Below are positions 1-12,795 of a stretch of DNA of 64,000 nucleotides, piece by piece. The notes beneath the pieces are model-generated. The model worked only from the letters and a program-made list of their open reading frames with translations. It did not search any database and was not told the DNA's origin. Position numbers and translations under genes: made by a program. Position 1 is the stretch's first letter, and every line of letters begins with the position of its first letter. The stretch is taken from NCBI RefSeq assembly GCF_914767665.1, contig NC_059504.1:13890501-13954500 (forward strand), written 5' to 3'. This stretch comes from Harmonia axyridis (Eukaryota; Arthropoda; Insecta; Coleoptera; Coccinellidae).

Positions 1-1433
1 CGCCTAAGTATCCATATTGTGAGAGATAGAGCTGGAAAAAAATTAAAAATTAGTCTAGGTGTAGGTCAGGTATAAAGGAGGATAAAGATACATATTTAGT
101 TCAAACTTCATGCTGATTTCAAGATATGAAATAAATGAGGAATAAAATGATAATGAATCAATGAATTATTCAAAAATCGAATACTATAAAAATATTTCAA
201 TAAGGTGCCTATACTATTTCGTTTGTTTGTCATCTTGGGTTGAGTTAAGCGGTACTGATGATCCCTAACAAGGGTGAAACCGGTATATCGCTACTCTCCC
301 TTGATAATGCATTCTCCTTGGGTTACTTTCGATTATGATTCCTACGTAATATCGTGGAAGTCTTCTGTTTGACAATGGTTATGTCGATGGCATTTTTGCT
401 GATACATTAACCAGATAGATAATTAATATCGTATGATATTATTACATACTTGAAATCGTACTTCTTTTTCTTTTTGTATTTTCTTCGAAATTTTTTCTTT
501 CAATTTGCATTTCCTCACATTGTGAAGTAAAAGTTGAGGATTTTTAATAGGAATCATTTTGATATTGAAAAATCGATTATATTTTGAGAGAAATCAATTA
601 ATATTTATTTCATTATGAAGAGGAAGTTATGCCGACACGCTGTGACTTCATGAGGTTCATTTTACAGATTATACTGTTGTCATAATACGTAACAAAAGAT
701 TGGAATTGAAGATATCAAGGTTCGCCTTCAGGTTTGATGTCAAGTGGCATTGCATTGACGCCATTGTGCATTCAAAAATCAATACTGAGTGATATTTAAA
801 TATCAAAGTCCCAATACAAGGGTATTTAAAAAAGTAACATTGAATTTTTGCCAGGCACTTTCTTCGTGTCCGAATTTTTACGTACTAGCCACCTGTTTTC
901 ACGAAGGCTATCAGGTTTATCAATACAGAATACCTGAATTATCTCGAGTGTCAATTAGGTGACTCATAGTCCGTTAAAAAAACGAATTCCGATTTATATG
1001 AATCGACTATGAATGAAACCCCACGCTTTGGTATTACATATCTCGAAAAATCTGCTTTCCTAGAAATTCTGTGAGTAAACCGAAGAAATATTAATAATTC
1101 CAGTTCTAAAGAATGACTACTACATCGCGTTGAGTCACAGTTTCACCAACGGAAGGTCAAGATCAACGATTTCGTTAGTAGGTTATAGTTTTCACAGATA
1201 GTTGCTTATTTATTTATGGGCTGGTATTGATTCATTGATGAAAGAAAGGGAAATGAAGTCGGTTTGTTGCTCTATGACTCATTAAGTTTATGTTTTATAT
1301 CGGGGTTCCCATAGAGGCAACTACATTCTTCCAAAAAATGGCGCCGGAAGTTAAATCCTTATCAAAAATGACAAGGGAAAATAATGATTATAAGGAATTT
1401 AACGGTGCCATTAAATACCTAAGGCTTGGGGTT
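1..1433. other. AT-rich intergenic DNA, nothing recognised
   Basis: No reading frame with recognisable protein similarity, no clear exon and no clear transposon end was seen in this stretch. Base composition is AT-rich like the rest of the window. Confidence 0.5.
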
Positions 1434-1853
1434 AGGAGGGAATGAAACCACGTGGTTTTTCGCTTATCAGTCAAACTTCGGTACCCATTCATTTCCCCTC
1501 TGGCGCTTCTGCGATGACCAAACTATGTATGGTTTACGAAGTCGTACATTCACTGCAATAAGTAGAGGGCAGCACTGTACGGCGATTATCACCACTTTTG
1601 TTCGGTTTTTTCACGAATATTTCAAAAAATATATCAGTGTTTTGAACAGAGTACATATCATCAATTTTTTCGCGAGAAACGAGAATTTACCAATGATTTT
1701 TATTCATTCGCATATCAAAAATATTTACTTTCTTTCATGTAGATTTCTGTTTAAGGAAATTAGATAAATATCCCATGAAAATCGGTGATTTGAAAAAAGA
1801 AATATCTCTTATTCCGTTTTGAACTGAGCAACCACGTGGTGGTGTTCCCTCTT
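1434..1853. mobile_element. MITE, copy 1 (termini GAGGGA...TCCCTC)
   Basis: About 420 bp whose ends are imperfect inverted repeats: the left end carries GAGGGAATG followed by ACCACGTGGT, and the right end carries ACCACGTGG then GTTCCCTC. A second diverged copy lies at 46021-46461 and matches across its whole length, including the internal ATCATCAATTTTTT and AAATCGGTGATTTG segments. That shows this is a repeat family and not a gene. The open frame at 1426-1767 inside it has no recognisable domain and is probably chance. A possible TTA flank occurs on both sides. The short TIRs and lack of coding capacity suggest a non-autonomous DNA transposon; a PIF/Harbinger link is only a guess. Confidence 0.65.
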
Positions 1854-2099
1854 TACTCAAATAGATAATGTAGTTGCACCTTTAGGATAGGAATAAGCTT
1901 TATCAGTTCCGAAGCGCATAATGCTTTTCTCATGTATTCAGCATTCTCAGAATGATTGTCTTTCCTCTCAATATAAGACTGCATTTCGATATTTAATACT
2001 TCATCTGGCTTCAAATAAACTTGCTTACTCTTTTGTTTTTACTTATGCTGAAAGTGATCCGGATTAGGTTTAGGTAAGTAAATATACCAGATTTTTATT

Positions 2100-2440
2100 T
2101 CAAACCGCAAACAGTCTTATAATAGATACTACGTACTTGCAGAATCGAGAATAAAAATGTTTTGTCAAAAAAAAACTATTTCTGCAGAAATGTTCGAAAA
2201 AATGTTATTTCTCGTCGTAACCATTTTTTCCATAGGAATCCCATTAACTCATGAACCGTTGAGTTTTTACCCAAGGTATGCCCTATTGCTGAAATTGTCA
2301 TCAAAAAAGCTATCTAACGATGCAATAATATACTGGGTGTGTCTTTTAAAATAAGGAAGTAGTAGTCTGTTTCCGGTATAATCGGAAGTAGTAGAGATGT
2401 GAAAATATTTTAGAGAGAAAGATCATTATCTCAAATTATC
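2100..2440. repeat. Dispersed repeat, inverted match to about 51650-52125
   Basis: Read on the - strand this region matches about 51650-52125 on the + strand. Shared blocks include the GACTGTTTGCAGTTTG segment, the 'hope' of a start-of-line sequence around ACTCAACGGTTCATGAGTTAA, and a block with TTCCGGTATAA next to a run near CTAAAATATTTTC. The small open frame at 2157-2354 lies inside the repeat and is not a gene candidate. Confidence 0.55.
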
Positions 2441-5230
2441 AGTTTTCCATAAACGACTAATACCTTTGGTGTATAATGTATATTGGTGTATGAATGAACG
2501 AACGCCCAAAAGCTCTCGACCTCACGTCAGTGCTTTCTTCGTTTTTGAATTCAGAGCAGATAATCAATCCTCGACCGTTCAATTACCCAATGGATCTCCA
2601 TGTTAACGTCTAGCAGGAAGAGGTCATTACCTCCGAATTCAAAAATTCGGCATATCACATTAACATCCAGTTCAAAAGCACTGCCGCACCCCATTACCAA
2701 GTTTTTTGAACTCTCATGAAGTAGAGTTTGTCATGTGAAACACGTGTGTACCACAGAAGACATGCAGTAGGTGCACCAAGCTATTCTTCTTTTTCCTTTG
2801 TCGTTCGTATGTTCAGAACCTATACAGAAAAAAAAGGGAAAAAGTCGACGCATAATTTGGCGCTTGTTGCCAAATGTTGAGCAGATGACGACGGCTGTAT
2901 TAGCATTGATTTATTACTTTTGAAGTCGATGCACCACTTGGGATTTGCACTTGTTGGCTGGGCAATAAGTGAATGAACTTATATTTGTTTTCTCTACGTG
3001 ATCTGATAGTTATCCGGTAGAATCTGCCAAGGGGTGTATGCAATGAATAAACAGGAGAGATAAGAGTCTCATTCTCCAGATTAGATTGCCTTAATGATCA
3101 CCTTAAAAGGTTTTGTTCTTTCTTATATGATATAGGCGTTCAATACATTCTAGAATCTAGATTGTCGTATTTTCCTCTTTTGTAACATCCCAAGAAAAAA
3201 GAGTCCTATAGTCTTTAATGCATAATATAATAATCTGTTGAAATAGGGCGAATTTTTTTTCAGAAGATATATAAGATAATGGAAGATTTCATACTGAGAG
3301 TTTGGCATTTTATTTTGATAAATATAGTTTTGCTTCAATTCAGGTCGGAGATAAATTCAATGAATCAAAAAAAAGAAGAAAGCATTGACCTGAAGAAGGT
3401 AGTTATTGGGAGCTTGTTCATTCATGCGCCAATTAAGGACCACATAACTCTATGTAGGTATACATTTGGTGTATGAACGAATGATTGCTCAAAAGCTCTT
3501 GCAGCTCATATTTTCGAAACGAAAGACGGCTAGTGAAAAATAAGATGACGATATCAGTCACTGACACTCACATCTCGATGTTAATCGAAATCTCATAAAA
3601 ATAAACACCGATATTGTATACAGGAGTAACACTCGACCTTCGATTGGCTTTTCTTACATGAACACAATGAAACCCATAATTCTGAAACATCTTGGAATGA
3701 AATTAATACTTGGAAGCGATGATCTGTAATTATAAACAACTTCTAGGATGCCGGTTGATCACATATAAGCGCACCTTTCTGCGGAAATAGAAAAATACTA
3801 CAATGGTTTATTATCTGTAGCTTATTTCATATTCTCAATCTGACATAGCACCACACTATGTTGAAATTGAAACGTCAAAAATGTCGGCTTCATTAATGTT
3901 TTTTTCATAATTTTGAGAGGCGTCACTTTCAATCCCGATGAACGCACATAATAATAAAAATTATACAACAATGAAATGAAATTAATACCTATACATAATA
4001 TATTTTCAGGTACGAACGATTTTAATTGAAATAATCTGAAAAGGAACAAATTATCAATGAAAACTGACATAGGTATAAGGGTAGCTATATTGCTTTTGTG
4101 AAAATTGAATATGCTCGTACTTCTTGAACTGTTTTCCAGAGTTCATTTAAATAAATATTTCAACAATCTATGATGCAACTTTTGAATAAGCTGCTGCGAA
4201 AATACTATAAGATTTATTGCTCTAGAAATTTACGAAAAGTCCTTCAAGAAATTTTTTGATTGAAGTAAGTATTTTGCTGAGAAGGCGAACCATTTGAAAG
4301 CCTCACTCTAATTCATGTTTGATATTCAATAATGATTAAAAGAATATTGAGACCACCTAATCGAACTCTGCATATTCATTTTGGTTGCTATTCATTTTGA
4401 CAGTTGCATTCATGAATAAACAAATGTTATCGGCTTAAGAGCAACAAAACTAGTAGCACAAAAATGTATTTTTGCATTTTTCTTAATCTATCTTATGCAC
4501 CGAAATGTTTTGATTGAACATATAAATAAAAAACAATATACTTTATTTAGATCAGAACCAAATTGATTGTGATCTTTCAAAGCGAGAATTGAGAGAACTT
4601 CTCGTATAAACAACATAACAGCTTATGAATAACGTAAATCACTCCCTTTTCTTTGAATGAACAATGTTTATAATGGCGTAAGTATATTTGCACAGATTCA
4701 AATGAAGTAATCCTTTGTAGGATGATAATAAAGACTCATTTCATGATCTCAATGAGATGAATCAGCGATTGAGCAAATATCGCGATTCTCTACAAAATCT
4801 AATCTTATTCATGTGTATTCATGTGTACCAAGATAAGTCAAAGTACCTATCAATCTTCCAACTAGACTCCAAAATTATATTCCGCTTGGCGAATAATATC
4901 CTTGCGTGAAATATAATTGGGTGAGGAATTGAACTGGAACTGACATCAGAATTATGATGATTTTATCTCTGTATATCGATGTTCACGGTCACTTCATTGT
5001 CATTGTCACTACCATGATTAAATAGCTTTGAAATTGTGATTTTCCGGGCATAGGTCAATTTTTAATTTTGATAGATGTGGAAAACAAAATTTATGAATTA
5101 GAAAACAGGAAGGTTAAAGGAGAATCCATCCAAGGTGCTTCCGGTTTGTTTATCAGGAAGGATTAAACAGAATCTCCTTTGACAGCTTCATTTGTGCATG
5201 CTTGTTCCGGGCAGTAGCAGGCTGTCAGTT
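2441..5230. other. Intergenic DNA with dispersed repeat fragments
   Basis: Two fragments of one dispersed repeat are visible near 2480-2545 and 3465-3515. They share a core resembling GTATGAACGAAYG followed by CAAAAGCTCTYG. Related copies lie at 49163-49215 and 57043-57110. Short open frames on both strands here show no recognisable domain. No splice-supported exon was found. Confidence 0.4.
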
Positions 5231-5235
5231 TGCTC

Positions 5236-5385
5236 GAAGTATGTTATAATAATAATAACAGTAGATTCAATAATTTTAATGAATAATAATAATAATAAAT
5301 AATGAATCAGCTTTATTTTTCTGTAGTATATTTTGTATTTGTACTAAATAAACTCTATTCTATTCTATTCTAATAGAACCGACTG
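5236..5385. repeat. AAT microsatellite and TTCTA pentamer tail
   Basis: Two blocks of AATAATAAT-type repeat (about 5247-5305) are followed by AATAAACTCTATTC and three to four TATTC units near 5346-5375. A polyadenylation-like AATAAA followed by short tandem pentamers is the usual look of the 3' end of a non-LTR retrotransposon, so this may be a dead-on-arrival element tail. No coding remnant was identified directly upstream. Confidence 0.45.
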
Positions 5386-5564
5386 AAATCTACCAGTAAC
5401 TTTCAGTTTCTATAGATGACGACATAGTTGTTGAAACGTTCGTGTAAAACTGTAAGACTCTGTGGTTATTACGACTAGAGTAAAATACTAGGTCTACTGT
5501 AAATTCAATAAACTTTATAGATATTCAAGATTCAACCTTTTTTTGTGGTGGTTATTGATGTCTG

Positions 5565-6127
5565 TAACAGACCAATTGAAAAGTCCCCGGTCTACCGTAG
5601 TGAAACACATTTTTTTGGCATAATTCGATTTTATTATTCAACGTAGTTGCCTTCGAGGGCGATACAGCGATTATAGCGATCTTCCAACTTTTCAATACCA
5701 TTTTTGTAGTACGATTTATCTTTCGCTTCAAAATAGGCCTCAGTTTCGGCGATTTCTTCTTCATTGGTGCCAAATTTCTTTCCAGCGGGCATTCTTTTGA
5801 GGTCTAAGAACAAGAAAAAGGCGCTAGGGGCCAGATCTGGCGAATACGATGGATGCAGAAGCAATTCGAAGCCCAATTCTTGCGATTTTGCCATTGTTTT
5901 CTTTGATTTGGGACACGGCACATTATCTTGATGAAACAGCACCTCTTTCTCTTCAAATGGGGCCGTTTTTTAACAATTTCATCCTTTAAACGATCCAATA
6001 ACGCTATATAATAATCGCTGTTGATGTTCTGGCCCTCTTGAAGGTAATCAATGAATATTATACCTTGCGCATCCTTCTGATGCCATAACCTCGCCAGCTC
6101 ACTGTTTTGTTTTTCCTCGCTTTGGAT
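5565..6127 (-). mobile_element. 5'-truncated mariner (irritans-like)
   Basis: The - strand encodes the C-terminal half of a mariner transposase in two overlapping frames. It shows the second catalytic Asp in LFHQDN, the third-Asp block SPDLAPSAFFLF (normally SPDLAPSDF) and the family C-terminus RYNRCIALEGNYVE. The 3' TIR is present near 5567-5590 (CCAATTGAAAAGTCCCCGGTC). Similarity stops at about 6127, inside the segment before the first catalytic Asp, so the helix-turn-helix half is missing. The third catalytic Asp is replaced by Ala and the frame is shifted, so it is dead. Confidence 0.85.
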
Positions 6128-7370
6128 TCCGAAATTTTCCAGATAGCTTGAAATTGTTATTTTATAGTTATTTGAGAAATCTCAATCCGAAAGAAATTTG
6201 TAATCATGGAGATGTTGGGTATATCTTTCCAATATTCTTCTTGAATTTTCTATGGTTCTGATTATTATTCCATCAGTATGAAATTCTGCACGGAGCTTGA
6301 AATCCTCTTTTTATACCAACACCCGAAATCTCAATTTCCTCAGCCTTGTGGTCACAGAAATATTTTTTTTTGTATATTCTTCTTGAACTTTCTATGATTA
6401 TTGTCAAACCATCTACATCAAATTTTGCACAAACTTCAAATTAAATTGTAATTCGAAAAATACATATCTTGACTAGCGAAATGGCTGTTAACACCTCATA
6501 AACAAATCTCTTTAATGTACCCAAATTATGGATATGAAGCAGTCCTCGTTTTCGATTCGAAACGCAGCCAATTTATCGAATAAACAAAGCGCAAAGTGTT
6601 AATCACGTCAGCTGACTCACAGCACCAACGTATCTAACAATTGCATTGTTTATTCTTCATCTAAACATCCTCTCTTCAATCGTGATAATACACGTTTTGC
6701 GGTCGAAAATAAATACAAGAATCACCCTCCTCTGCGCCAGAAGGAAGAAAAAATCGTGATGTTTTGACTTCAAGATACCTCATCAACATCAGTTGCAAAT
6801 TGCTGAATGTTGAAATAATGAATCCTAACTTTTCAAATCAAAGAATCAGGATCCTAATGAATGGAATTGTTTAATTAGGATTGATGTTGATTAGATTGAC
6901 GTTGTTTCCATGGAAGTCACAATGGCCAAGGAACAGTGATTCACAGCATCACTGGAATTGAGATCAGAGATCCTGGAGTAACATTTCCTGGATAATTTGC
7001 GTATTTTCACCTTTCATCAGGCTTTTTATGAATGCAATTGGGAAGGATTTGAAAATCTGCAATGCAAGGTGTTTTTTGAAAGAATGTCAAGAATAATGGA
7101 GAATCATCCATGCATTATTTCAAGCCAAAAACTCTATATGAACATACATCCGTTTCCGATTAGTTTTTTTGTATTTTTTAATTTTTTTTCCATCGAAATA
7201 TTTCTCCTACAACATGGTTTTTATCAACCAAATAAGACCATACTCATTTCCACAAATCTTTCATTTGTATTTACAAGTGTAATTGTTTTATAATCCAAGA
7301 AAAATACATCTGATTTTGCTGAAATTAAACGCGAAACAAAGTTGAAGTTCTTCCAATAGAAATGATATAA
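6128..7370. other. Intergenic DNA; diverged tandem duplication
   Basis: A segment near 6225-6300 (ATATTCTTCTTGAATTTTCTATG...) recurs in diverged form near 6375-6450, consistent with an old direct duplication of about 150 bp. Nothing else was recognised; the 98-codon frame at 6997-7293 has no identifiable domain. Confidence 0.35.
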
Positions 7371-7374
7371 TTCA

Positions 7375-7875
7375 AAATGATTGTAATTGCAACGTTGTAT
7401 ATTATATTTTGACATTTCTTATGTCATTTGTGTTCAGTAGGTTTTGTTATTCGATCATGGAAAGATAGAAGCTTGAACAACGTTTAGAAACTGTCAAATT
7501 GTTTAACAAAAATGTGGGCTCCTTTGTGAATAAATTTAGGGATAATTCATGGACAATGTTCAGTTCATCGTTAGATGTTATGTTAGACAAATTCAAAAGT
7601 GAATTTTCTTCACACGATACTAGAGTTCCAGTACCAAGTACTAAGCAACTTTCAAATTGGTCTCTTCAATAAGATGAATCGTCTAATGTCGTCCATAATT
7701 TTTTTTTAATTTCACAAATGTGAATTCTGAGATAACAGATTTTCATAAAACAAATTAACAATTTTTAATAGTTGCAGCATGTATTTTTCTATAATTGAAT
7801 GGCATAACCTATTGAATAAAAAGACAAAAAAAATGTCAAAAATAATTCATAGTGCTAATGGCAGCACTATTTCAG
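7375..7875. mobile_element. Foldback MITE from IS630-type transposon 5' ends, copy 1
   Basis: The left half (+ strand) and the right half (- strand) are related inverted sequences. Each resembles the 5' leader and start of an IS630-like transposase: a GTCATTTGTGTTCAGTAGG-like leader, then ATGGAAAG and codons resembling the LEQRLE start of a helix-turn-helix domain. The second family member is at 11045-11510. There is no catalytic domain, so it must be non-autonomous. Confidence 0.55.
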
Positions 7876-8934
7876 CAATATTTCTATTGGAAAGCCTTCA
7901 CAAGAGTATGATTACCTCAACAAAAGTAACCAAAGAAAAGAGCACTTTTGTCTGGATATAGCAAATCAAGTTCATGTATTTCAAAAATTTCAAATTCCTT
8001 ACAGCAATCGTTATTTATTTTTTAATTGTTGTCCTAATACTCAATTCATATAACACCTGAAGACCGTGATTACTCTTTATTATTCAGTGACATATGATCA
8101 CGTGTTGAGTGTGTTGGCTCCCTATGTCTCTGTATTTATATTAATCGCCTCGTAGATACAGTTCCTGCCGGCGAATGATTTTATGTGGCTGCACTTAGTT
8201 GATTACATGTAATTCACGATAATGATTCATTAGATTAATCATCAGATGATGGACATTTGGAAAACTGCCGCGTTGCTGCGAATTTGAAGGTTATGCGAAA
8301 CGGTAGAATTTTCACTTTCAAGTTTTGGTTGCAAAGTCCGTTGGACGTCATTCTAGGAACTTTTAAATATTTTATTCGCGCTTGCCAAGGACTGGACACC
8401 GTGTTGTGGTGTCAACGGAATATTAATGTGCTCTGTCAATGACCATGATCACAATTATTGTTCGGAGCTTTTGACCCATGGCATACCATTCTTGTATCGG
8501 AAGCAGGAATATTTTCCCACCTGTAATGGTTGTTGACGATCACAAATTTTTCATATTGTTGAGATTATACAGAACTAGTGGACCAAATAGAAGTTGTCCT
8601 GTCAAAAATTCAACTTGATTTCATGTCGACAACCCAGAATCAAAATTCTCCTTTTGAATGCAATACATTTTTGGGCCAATTATATCCCTCCCGTTCTATG
8701 ATCGGTAGCCATGACTTAATGTCTGTCAAACTGACATAAGATTTATTCTGTAACTTGACAACGATTTTCAGAATCCCATAACCTTGAAAAAAATCACTCA
8801 TTGTGTTGTGTACTGTCAAGCAAGATTTGAAATTCACTGATTATTATTATATTATTATTTGAGGAATTATCATACCTTTACCCTGGAAAGGGTCGTATCT
8901 CCCTCATTTTTAATTCTCAATTTTTTTGTAGCTG
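7876..8934. other. Intergenic DNA, nothing recognised
   Basis: Short open frames at 8257-8442 (+) and 8640-8837 (-) have no recognisable domain. No exon or transposon end could be supported. Confidence 0.4.
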
Positions 8935-9165
8935 TTTGAAACTGTTTAACCAGATTCTTAGAGTCGATATGTGACATTGGATGAAACATGGATTCAACAC
9001 TACACTTCTGAGTCAGAAAGAGCGTCAGCTGAGTGCAAAGCAGCGAAAAGGTATTAAAAACTGAAAGGAGCATTGGAGTACATGAATCACTATGTTAACG
9101 AATAAAGTTCAATTTTCAAGAAAAAACGGGTTTTACTGGCTAAGCCTGGGACTTGTGAGTGAATG
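8935..9165 (+). mobile_element. Mariner relic, internally deleted
   Basis: The + strand retains the first catalytic block of a mariner transposase, readable as SRYVTLDETWIQHYT (first Asp in the LDETW motif). This is joined after a large internal deletion to the 3' end, with a YMNHYVNE-like C-terminus and the trailer AATTTTCAAGAAAAAACGGG. The same trailer occurs at about 40340-40435 and 58930-59030. Stop codons and shifts interrupt it. Confidence 0.6.
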
Positions 9166-9949
9166 GTTAAATTATTTCAGCATAGAAAACATTGTCTCGA
9201 ATGAATAATACAATTAAGTACCAAATAAAATATTCTGAAAATATTTGCATTAATTATATTAAAATAAGCACTCCTCTTCAATTTGTGGTTTCTCAAATAT
9301 AAACCAAACGATACAAACTTGAAGAAAATCTGGCGTTCCGGAAATAAAACTCTACTCAAATGCATTATTCAGTAAGTTACCGCGAAGGTTACAACAGGCA
9401 AAGGTCGACTGTTGAAAACGTAATCTTACAATTAGACGAGAAACATTAAATTTATTTGAAGATAACGCGCCAAACATAAACTTCTGAGACACAGAAATAG
9501 GTTGGAATTTGAATACTGCAACCTTTGGCCCTTACACAAATAGAGAGGAGCAGGTAATAACAATCGATTGACTTTCATTAAAGTGGAGCGTGGTTTCTGA
9601 AATTATGGTTCACATTAAGAAATTATTGATGTGTTATGTTTAATGTTACTGAAGGATGTAGTAATGACACCTGGGAAAAAAGTCATTGGAACATAATATT
9701 CAAACCGTGCTGTGCAGACTATGTCAGACATGTAGGAAAGAATAATGAGGTCTTTTTAAACTGAAATCCTGGTTTCTCGGAAAGGAAAAGGAAGAGGACA
9801 CGAAAGCCTTTTTGTAGTCCTGAATCTTCATGTTACATAGTACACCTGTAATGAAGAATCTCCAGAAGAAGGGGAAATCAAAGAAAATAATCTATATCGG
9901 AATCTTTCAAGGATTGATCACTCCAGAAGCTCCTACCTTTGGTACTGCA

Positions 9950-10140
9950 AGATTCATAAAGTATCTGTATCTCAGTAAGAAGGTGCATCTTCCCGAAAGC
10001 TTCTTCACAGGATATTGTTGCTTTAGGAAGCAGGAATAAGAGGAGTATTATCAAAAACTGACGAGTGCAGATCCTGTAGAGAAGAAAAAAAAACTCCTGA
10101 TTGCCTGGTCACAGAATACCTCGCCATTGCAAGCCAATAC
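9950..10140 (+). mobile_element. Possible non-LTR retrotransposon RNase H-tail relic
   Basis: Across two frames the + strand reads like the tail that follows RNase H in many insect non-LTR elements: an FFTGYCCFRK-like segment (compare LLTGHC in the fragment at 35818-36132), then EEKKTPDCLVTEYLAIASQ. Similarity is weak and the frame is broken, so this could be chance. Confidence 0.3.
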
Positions 10141-11044
10141 AAAAATACTTGTACGAGAAACCTACATGAGTAAGAATGTAACCTCTTTGAAGCCATACCA
10201 AATACTGGGGTTCATTAGAATGTAGATCTAGTTGGCACAATGGTGAGAACAGCTTTAATAGGGGGCATAATCATTCCCCAATGAAAGATTCATAGAGCAT
10301 TTGAAAGATGAATCACGTGGATGTTCAGATGCCGATCTAAAAAACTAATTTGAAGAGATTTAATGTTTGAAATAACTTGAAGATCTAACATAGAATCCGA
10401 AAACTACAGATGTCGAATTAAATCACAGATTTTATTTGCTATATTACCGAACACCTCTCGTACTCTATATGTTTTCCATCGCACACAGGAAATATTTCGA
10501 ATCCTGACTAATAAACTGTTTATAATGCAGGCTCGAAAATGAGGAAGACCTTCATTTTCAGAACTTACGTCGAATTACTTCAATTAAAATAAATACCGGT
10601 ATTCTATGCTCTTTGCATATTTATCAATCCACTCAAGAACAAATTGTATTGTACCGACAATCACAGCCTACTCTGATACTTAAACGAAACCGCACAGACT
10701 GTAGGAGATGCTTTGACCACCAGGATGTACAGGTTTTTCCTAACAACAGAGGCGGTAGTTGTGTGGTTCTTTTAATTACCTACTGCTCACAAAAAAAAAT
10801 ATCAAATTGAATTAGTTTCATGCATTTTCCAGCATTTTTGCGCGAGCGGACTGTCATTTCCACCAAATGTCTATAGTTTTCGAATGCAAGAAGATACAAA
10901 AAGGACAGAATTTTCGAGTTCCGCAAAAACCGCAGCATTAATTTTAGAGAATTTGTTAATTTGGATAGGATTTCCGAAATAGACAAACTTGAATTCAATA
11001 ATTTGTTGCAAATAAAGAGGTTTCCCATAGAATTTATACATTTT
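10141..11044. other. Intergenic DNA, nothing recognised
   Basis: No exon, domain or transposon end could be supported here. The open frames at 10613-10810 (+) and 10780-11028 (-) lack any recognisable motif. Confidence 0.4.
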
Positions 11045-11510
11045 TTATAGTTATAATGGCAGCACTGTGTATTACTTTTCGAATGTTTATGTCATTCGTG
11101 TTCAGTAGGTTATGCTTTTCAAACATGGAAAAATATACGTTTCAACAAAGTTTAGAAGTTGTTGAATTGTTCAATCGAAATCAGTGCTCATTTGAAAATA
11201 TTGCTCGGTGTTAAGTACCTACTGATACACTTGCATCGTGTTTTTATAACACTGTTTCGAATTTGTCTACCATACGATGAATTGTGAGTCAATTAAATGA
11301 ATATTGTTGTCCATAAATTCTTCCCAATTATTTCGTGGTATCCACAAATGAGCAATGATTTGGATTAAATAATTTGATCATTTCTAAATGTTGTTGGAGC
11401 GTGTATCTATCCATGATCAGATGACATAACCTATTGGACACAAATGACATAAGAAATGTCAAAAAATAATACACAGTTTTGCCATAGTAATCATTTTTAA
11501 TTGTATAATC
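11045..11510. mobile_element. Foldback MITE from IS630-type transposon 5' ends, copy 2
   Basis: Two head-to-head copies of a transposase start are visible. On the + strand from 11126 it reads MEKYTFQQSLEVVEFFNRNQ. On the - strand from about 11418 it reads MDRYTLQQHLEMIKLFNPNH followed by CSFVDTTK. Both are preceded by a leader containing ATGTCATTYGTGT and AGGTTATG. The outer ends are inverted repeats containing TGGCARYACTGTGTATTA. These are the N-terminal helix-turn-helix of an IS630/Tc1-like transposase with no catalytic domain between them, so this is a palindromic non-autonomous element related to 7375-7875. Confidence 0.7.
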
Positions 11511-12219
11511 CTTATTGGGAAACCATATGTATATTGACATTCATCGAAGAAAAATCATTGAACTTACACAATATGCATTTATTTTTTTTATATGCTGATA
11601 CATTTCTTCGAAGAAATTGTTCTATGAGTATGATAAATGATATTTTGTAGGAGAGACTACTTATACTTATATTTTAAAGAAATGGTGGGGACTTGGAAAA
11701 TTATTGATACGATCAATAAAAAGTTTACTACTTAATTGAAGAATCACGTTTTTAAGGTTCGTGCAAAATTATGTTTCAGGAATTACGAATGAATACTAAT
11801 TTGAACGAGCTACGCAATAACTGACAATAACGTCAACATTTCCCTCATTTTTCAAATCTTGAATTGATATCATGACTGTATTTTTATTTTGCGCTTATCA
11901 CTAAGTATAATATACTCTTACGATCACCAAAACAAAAATTCCATTTCTACGAATATGCCAGGCAATCCAGGCATGCTTCGCATTCCTGATTCTGCAAGGA
12001 TTTATCGCCAGAAATAAAGATATTACGTCGAAATCAAGTTATCACAGTATTGTTCATATTTACGAAACTGCCAAATTGATAATGAAATCAATATGAAGAA
12101 CTGTGCTCAGATGTTATTGAATAATTTGACGGGGATTTGTGTATGACCTCAACATAACAAAAAAGTAACAATTTTGGATTAACACTGTAAGAAACTTCTG
12201 TAATAGACATTTTGAAGCT
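11511..12219. other. Intergenic DNA, nothing recognised
   Basis: AT-rich sequence with no supportable exon, domain or element end. Confidence 0.4.
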
Positions 12220-12400
12220 CTGTCTACAATAGTATATTCTAAAACAAGTTCCAGAATGGGCTCCAATTCCAACACAAATGCGAAATTCGAAAACGAGCAA
12301 CGAAGGAGCGAGTTTTTGAACGAATGAGTGTTGGAATTGCATTCTGCAACGAGTATTAGACTATATTTTCTCTATTTCAGTAAAGTTTTGTGAAATATTG
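12220..12400. repeat. Dispersed repeat (ATTCTAAAACAAGTT family), copy 1
   Basis: Contains TATTCTAAAACAAGTT, then CAGAATGGGCTCC, ATTCCAACACRAATGCG and, at the right end, CATTCTGCAACGAGTATTAG. The same ordered blocks occur at 30174-30290 and, split by a hAT insertion, at 57330-57366 plus 58506-58610. Left and right parts are partly inverted (CAGAATGGGC versus GCATTCTGCAAC), suggesting a MITE. The - strand open frame 12088-12342 is contained in it. Confidence 0.6.
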
Positions 12401-12714
12401 TCGAAATTCAATGAAAAATTCGGATTATATACCCTAGTGACTTTTGTATATTATCTTGGCTGTTGGTGTGACTGTTACGAAAATTGAGATTACAGAAGTT
12501 AAATTTGAATCGTACGTTCCGAATTTTGAAGTAATTTACAATTACGCATTAAATTCGTGAATTATGCCTAACGTAATCGATTCAACCACCAGAATTGAGA
12601 GAAAATGCGAATAATCACTTCACTATATCCAAATTGTATCATATTGACAATTGACATGTGTTGATAGGATCGGAAGTCAGTGTAGACAACCACAAAATGA
12701 CAACTATAACTGAA

Positions 12715-12795
12715 AACAAAGCTGTAATGAGTTCATTAAAGCACTGTTTTTTGTATTGTAATGAACTCATTACGTTACTGAAATAGAGAAATAAT
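12715..12795. repeat. Hairpin segment, dispersed repeat
   Basis: GTAATGAGTTCATTA and its reverse complement TAATGAACTCATTAC flank a spacer of about 20 nt containing GCACTGTTTTTTG. A close copy is present at 58538-58600 next to the ATTCTAAAACAAGTT repeat. It is followed by ACTGAAATAGAGAAA in both places. Confidence 0.55.
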
